Below are positions 6,021 to 8,827 of a stretch of 8,827 nucleotides of DNA, in pieces. The DNA is from Candidatus Limnocylindrales bacterium (GTDB taxonomy: Bacteria > Chloroflexota > Limnocylindria > Limnocylindrales > CSP1-4). Position 1 is the first letter of the stretch, and each line of letters opens with the position of its first letter. The stretch lies in NCBI GenBank assembly GCA_030647575.1, contig JAUSJS010000324.1, positions 1-8,827 on the forward strand, written 5' to 3'. Under the pieces are notes generated by a model. That model worked only from the letters and a program-made list of their open reading frames with translations. It was not told the origin of the DNA and made no database searches. Made by a program: the position numbers and the translations under genes.

Positions 6021-6479
6021 TCAGCCGCCGGCCACCGACTCCAGGCGACGCTTGAAGGCTTCCAGGTCGAGCGTCGCGGCGCGACGGACCTGGGGCGCAA
6101 CCATCGACTCGAACATGCGGAAGCGAAGCGGCAAGCCGATCCGCAGGGTCCAGCGCAGCCGAGTCGCGAGGTCGCCCTCGGTCGCGAGGGTCGAGTCGAT
6201 CTCGATCGTCACCCCGTCCCGATCGCGGCCTCGCAGCCCGAAGGCGCGGCCGGGCTCGAGGTCCGTGATCGCACCATCGAGGACGGTCGACCGACCGCCA
6301 ACCGTCTGGGCGATGCGCATCTTGGACCCGACCGCCAATGGGCCGCCATCGAGCCGTTCGACCCGGACGATTCCGGACGCGATCAGCCATTCGGGGAACC
6401 GCTCCACGGCGGCCAGCTCGGCGAACACGTGGGCCGGCGGGCGCCCGATCCGCGTCTCGATCTCGACCGCAATGGTCAC
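6021..6479 (-). CDS. SRPBCC (START-like/polyketide cyclase) family protein
   Basis: This 152-residue protein has the SRPBCC or Bet v1-like layout, a helix-grip fold with a hydrophobic cavity that binds small ligands or, in some members, catalyses reactions on them. Visible signs are the N-terminal strand followed by RPPAHVFAELAAVERFPEWL (about 13-32), alternating strands through the middle (GSKMRIAQTV, VTIEIDSTL, TRLRWTLRIG), and a long C-terminal helix (RAATLDLEAFKRRLESV) closing the cavity. No transmembrane helix or signal peptide is present. The start is GTG at 6479, with GAGG 7 bases upstream (6487-6490). Its first bases overlap the stop of the reductase gene as GTGA, which implies translational coupling and suggests the two products act together. 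The ligand is not predictable from sequence. Confidence 0.85.
   Translation of the reverse strand: MTIAVEIETRIGRPPAHVFAELAAVERFPEWLIASGIVRVERLDGGPLAVGSKMRIAQTVGGRSTVLDGAITDLEPGRAFGLRGRDRDGVTIEIDSTLATEGDLATRLRWTLRIGLPLRFRMFESMVAPQVRRAATLDLEAFKRRLESVAGG
6476..6479 (-). promoter_or_regulatory. GTGA stop/start overlap coupling reductase and SRPBCC genes
   Basis: The GTG start of the SRPBCC gene (6479-6477) and the TGA stop of the reductase gene (6478-6476) share bases in the tetranucleotide GTGA. Such overlaps usually allow reinitiation by the terminating ribosome. The downstream gene also has its own GAGG site at 6487-6490. Confidence 0.8.
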
Positions 6480-6832
6480 GCCGGATCCTCGGCCGCCTCG
6501 ACCGGCCGGATGCGGAAGGCTGGGCCTGATCCAAGTCTCTCCGCGGGCGTTCCGTAGCGGAGGATGAGCTCTCGAATGGCCGCCGCGAATTCCACGCCTT
6601 CAAGCGGCTCTGCGACGCCGCGAAAGGAGCGCTCGGCAATCGTCACGGTGCACGTCGGATGGGCCAATAGGTTGGCCGCCCAGCTGGCCCCCAGGCCAGC
6701 GGCAACGACGATCGATCCGTCTGGCTCATCGACGAAGCCCACGTGCGCCCGCGCCGTCCGGCCGGTGACGCGTCCGCGCGTCTCGATCAGCGCGACCTTG
6801 CCCCATCCCGCGAGCTGCTCACCGATGTCCAT
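6476..6832 (-). CDS. Deazaflavin (F420)-dependent nitroreductase/quinone reductase family protein
   Basis: This small 118-residue protein resembles the Ddn/F420H2-dependent quinone reductase family (PF04075), split beta-barrel proteins that use reduced coenzyme F420. The pattern LIETRGRVTGRTARAHVGF (about 15-33) corresponds to the family's TxGRxSGxxR strand. IVVAAGLGASWAANLLAHP (41-59) matches the VVAS-GG-x-PxWxxNLxAxP segment that contacts the deazaflavin. The C-terminus (RELILRYGTPAERL) is helical. It lacks the long N-terminal amphipathic helix of mycobacterial Ddn. The ATG at 6832 has GAGG 5 bases upstream (6838-6841), 27 bases after guaB3. It overlaps the SRPBCC gene. If it truly uses F420, the organism must make that cofactor; FMN or haem-binding relatives of the same fold remain possible. 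Confidence 0.78.
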   Translation of the reverse strand: MDIGEQLAGWGKVALIETRGRVTGRTARAHVGFVDEPDGSIVVAAGLGASWAANLLAHPTCTVTIAERSFRGVAEPLEGVEFAAAIRELILRYGTPAERLGSGPAFRIRPVEAAEDPA

Positions 6833-6859
6833 CGAAGCCTCAGCGGCGGGAGGTTCCGT

Positions 6860-8056
6860 TCAGCGGCTCCGCTGCCAGGACTTGCCCTCGGTCTGGGTGG
6901 CCGGGGCATAGACCATCTCGACCCGCTGCATGTCGCGAATCGTTCGGGCGCCGAGGGCCGCCATCGACTGTCGGAGCGCGCCGACGAGGTTCTCGGAGCC
7001 GTCGGTGACGTGGGCCGGCCCGAGCAGGATCCGCTCCAGCGTTCCCACGGTCCCGACCTTGATCCGGGTCCCGCGCGGCAGCGTCGGCGACGGGGCAGCC
7101 ATCCCCCAGTTCGTGCCGCGACCTGGCGCCTCTTCGGCCCGGGCCAGCGGCGAACCGATCATCAGGACATCCGCGCCTGCGGCAATCGCCTTGGCCAGCT
7201 CGCCGCCACGACGCATCCCGCCATCGGCGACGACCGGGACGTAGCGCCCGGTCTCGGCCAGGTAGGCATCGCGCGCGGCCGCAACGTCGCTGATGGCCGT
7301 GACCTGCGGTACGCCGATTCCGAGGACCTCGCGGGTCGTGCACGCGGCACCCGGCCCGACGCCGACGAAGACCGCCGCGGCTCCTTGTTCCATCAGCGCG
7401 AAGGCGGCCTCGGCGTTCGTCGTGTTGCCGACGGCGACCGGGATCGGCATGTAGCGAGTGAAATCGGCGAGCGAGAGCGGGTCGTAGTCGGTGGCAAGGT
7501 GGCGGGCACTCGAGACCTGGCTCTGGACCAGGAAGAGATCGGCGCCGTGCTCGGCGCAGAACGGGCCAAAGCGGCGGGCGGCGCCCGGCGTCGCGGCGAC
7601 GGCGGCCTTCGAACCTGCGGCGTGGATCTCGTCGAGCCTCCGGGCGATCAACTCTTCCCGGATCGGCTCACGGTAGGCCTCGGTGAGGATGGCCTGGACG
7701 TCACTGTCCGGAGCCGTCGCGATCCGCTCGAGCACGCGGTCCGGATCGTCGTAGCGTGCCTGCACGCCTTCGAGATTGAGGACGGCGAGACCACCGAGCC
7801 TGGCGAGCGCGCCGGCAAGCCTCGTGTCGACGACCGCATCCATGGCCGAAGCCAGGATCGGGATCGACAGCTCGATGCCGCAGAACGTCTGGGCGAGATC
7901 GACGTCGGCGGGCTCGATCGTGTCCGTACCTGGCGCGAGCGACACATCCTCGAAGCCATAGGTCGGCCGGATCGTGTCGACCTTGGAGTGGAAGACACGG
8001 CGCTGCGCCGCGCTCGATGCCTCGGAGATCGGGGGTGTCGCCGTTCGATCGATCAC
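6860..8056 (-). CDS. guaB3: GuaB3-type IMP dehydrogenase without CBS domains
   Basis: This 398-residue TIM-barrel protein belongs to the IMP dehydrogenase/GMP reductase superfamily, GuaB3 subfamily (TIGR01304). It probably oxidises IMP to XMP with NAD, feeding GMP synthetase. Signs are TYGFEDVSLAPG (32-43), ILASAMDAVVD (67-77), LGGLAVLNLEG (88-98), the active-site loop GPGAACTTREVLGI (234-247) with catalytic-type Cys239, and the phosphate-binding VADGGMRRGGELAKAIAAGAD (276-296). A flap segment, PSPTLPRG (322-329), resembles the PSLPRG of mycobacterial GuaB3. The CBS pair that regulates classical IMP dehydrogenase (about 490 residues) is absent. The start is GTG at 8056, with GAGGG just upstream (8061-8065). 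I recall the actinobacterial GuaB3 motif as lacking this Cys, whereas cyanobacterial GuaB3 with it has been reported active. A GMP reductase role is less likely given the GuaB3-like C-terminal half. Confidence 0.92.
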   Translation of the reverse strand: MIDRTATPPISEASSAAQRRVFHSKVDTIRPTYGFEDVSLAPGTDTIEPADVDLAQTFCGIELSIPILASAMDAVVDTRLAGALARLGGLAVLNLEGVQARYDDPDRVLERIATAPDSDVQAILTEAYREPIREELIARRLDEIHAAGSKAAVAATPGAARRFGPFCAEHGADLFLVQSQVSSARHLATDYDPLSLADFTRYMPIPVAVGNTTNAEAAFALMEQGAAAVFVGVGPGAACTTREVLGIGVPQVTAISDVAAARDAYLAETGRYVPVVADGGMRRGGELAKAIAAGADVLMIGSPLARAEEAPGRGTNWGMAAPSPTLPRGTRIKVGTVGTLERILLGPAHVTDGSENLVGALRQSMAALGARTIRDMQRVEMVYAPATQTEGKSWQRSR

Positions 8057-8060
8057 GTGG

Positions 8061-8065
8061 CCCTC
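8061..8065 (-). promoter_or_regulatory. Ribosome binding site deciding the GTG start of guaB3
   Basis: GAGGG on the minus strand sits 4-5 bases before the GTG at 8056. An ATG 10 bases further upstream is in another frame and stops at once, so the GTG is the natural start. Confidence 0.6.
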
Positions 8066-8103
8066 ATATGCCGCCTCACGGATGGGCTGCCTCCCGACGC
8101 AGT

Positions 8104-8616
8104 CTACCAGCGCTCACGGCGCTGCCCGTCGAGGGTCAGCTCGAACCAGGACGCCCGCGCCGCGTCGGCCAGGTCGTCGCGAATCCGTTCGAGGGCGGTG
8201 CGGTAGCCCGGCCACACGACCTCACGGTGCGCCTCGCTCAGTGGCAGCCAGCGCGACCCGTCGTGCTCGTTGGAGAGTCGCGGCTCCCTGCCGGCACTGA
8301 TCCGTACGGCGAAGACCGCCGAGCTGACGACGGCGTCGAACGACGGCTCGTGGAACTGGTTGACGAGATCAAGGTCGTAGAAGGCCTCGATCGCCTCACG
8401 GCCGAAGCCGGTCTCCTCGTGGAGCTCGCGCAACACCGCCGTCGCGATGCGTTCACCACCCTCGACCGACCCCGAGACGCATTGCCACAGCCCCGGAAGG
8501 ATCCGGCCGGGAGCGCGCCGGATGAGCAGGATCTCGGGCTCGGCTGCACCCGCCCGGTAGATCCAGCAGTCGACGAGGTCAGGACGGATGGGGCTCATCG
8601 GCAATCGCGCCGGCAC
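8104..8616 (-). CDS. Nudix hydrolase
   Basis: This 170-residue enzyme carries a full Nudix box (PF00293): Gly49-x5-Glu55-x7-Arg63-Glu64-Leu65-x-Glu67-Glu68-x-Gly70-Phe71. Glu67 and Glu68 supply metal ligands, so it should hydrolyse a nucleoside diphosphate linked to another moiety. The flanking LLIRRAPGRILPGLWQCVSG and the later NEHDGSRWLPLSEA resemble dATP/dihydroneopterin triphosphate pyrophosphatases (NudB-like), but the substrate cannot be fixed from sequence. The GTG at 8616 has AAGG 6 bases upstream (8623-8626). The in-frame ATG at 8598 lacks a site and would remove 6 residues. It lies 25 bases after the partial upstream gene and 47 bases before guaB3, so membership in the same transcript is likely. 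A house-cleaning role for damaged or excess nucleotides would suit a purine-synthesis neighbour; that is inference. Confidence 0.93.
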   Translation of the reverse strand: MPARLPMSPIRPDLVDCWIYRAGAAEPEILLIRRAPGRILPGLWQCVSGSVEGGERIATAVLRELHEETGFGREAIEAFYDLDLVNQFHEPSFDAVVSSAVFAVRISAGREPRLSNEHDGSRWLPLSEAHREVVWPGYRTALERIRDDLADAARASWFELTLDGQRRERW

Positions 8617-8641
8617 GTGGGACCTTGGACAGAAGCCAGGG

Positions 8642-8827
8642 CTAGAGCCGCTCGAAGCGCTCGACCGAGAGGACGAAGACGGTCGCGCCGCCCACCTCGA
8701 CCTCCAGGGGATAGGGCATGAAGAACTCGCCCGGCTCCATGATCGGTGGCATCGGATTGACCACCTGCGTCCGCGACACGCAGTTCGCCCGGACGATGCC
8801 CACCACCTCGTCCACGTCGGCGTCCTC
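8642..8827 (-). CDS. Partial hypothetical protein, C-terminal 61 residues
   Basis: A minus-strand frame enters from the right edge and ends at TAG (8644-8642). The visible 61 residues begin EDADVDEVVGIVRANCVSRT, continue with a Pro/Met-rich stretch (NPMPPIMEPGEFFMPYPLEV) and end in a strand-like VGGATVFVLSVERFERL. I do not recognise the family. Real coding is supported by the protein-like composition, high G/C third positions and close spacing to the Nudix gene. The reading frame starts outside the window, so length and start are unknown. Confidence 0.7.
   Translation of the reverse strand, partial: EDADVDEVVGIVRANCVSRTQVVNPMPPIMEPGEFFMPYPLEVEVGGATVFVLSVERFERL

Noticed and set aside
5602..6639. 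A 345-residue fusion of upstream sequence to the truncated haemoglobin
   Set aside because: The part above 5982 is out-of-frame reading of the SRPBCC and reductase genes; the globin itself starts normally at 5982.
6743..8206. Plus-strand open frame of 487 codons antisense to guaB3
   Set aside because: It is the GC-driven shadow of the IMP dehydrogenase gene, with no recognisable motifs of its own.

Overview
The window is very GC-rich bacterial DNA. All ten genes I can support lie on the minus strand, so the text below follows transcription, from high coordinates to low. The combination of a UPF0182 membrane protein, a GuaB3-type IMP dehydrogenase, a deazaflavin (F420)-type reductase and a group II truncated haemoglobin, with GTG starts and GAGG-type ribosome sites, suggests Chloroflexota or an actinobacterium-like lineage. 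The phylum is inferred and no marker here settles it.

Right block (8827 to 5602), probably one transcription unit: the C-terminus of an unrecognised protein, a Nudix hydrolase, a CBS-less IMP dehydrogenase (GuaB3), a small F420-type reductase, an SRPBCC-fold protein (GTGA overlap with the reductase) and a truncated haemoglobin O. Gaps are 25, 47, 27, -4 and 38 bases. IMP dehydrogenase makes XMP, the substrate of GMP synthetase in the next block. The Nudix enzyme may hydrolyse nucleotide-like pyrophosphates, and the last three genes look like a small redox or oxygen-handling set.

Middle: a 366-base gap (5236-5601) with no convincing gene. It holds several inverted repeats, a consensus-quality plus-strand Shine-Dalgarno sequence followed by an ATG, and the presumed guaA leader.

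Left block (5235 to 1): guaA, encoding GMP synthetase with an unusual N-terminal extension of about 83 residues; a zinc-ribbon/coiled-coil protein; a 156-residue protein of unknown family; and a UPF0182 multi-spanning membrane protein cut by the left edge. The last three are closely spaced and may form a membrane-associated unit of unknown function.

Nothing points to a mobile element, CRISPR array, rRNA or tRNA. Long plus-strand reading frames antisense to the UPF0182 gene, guaA and guaB3 are GC-driven shadows. The points most worth a second look are the GuaA extension, the structured intergenic region, the Cys-containing GuaB3, and the two groups of uncharacterised genes.
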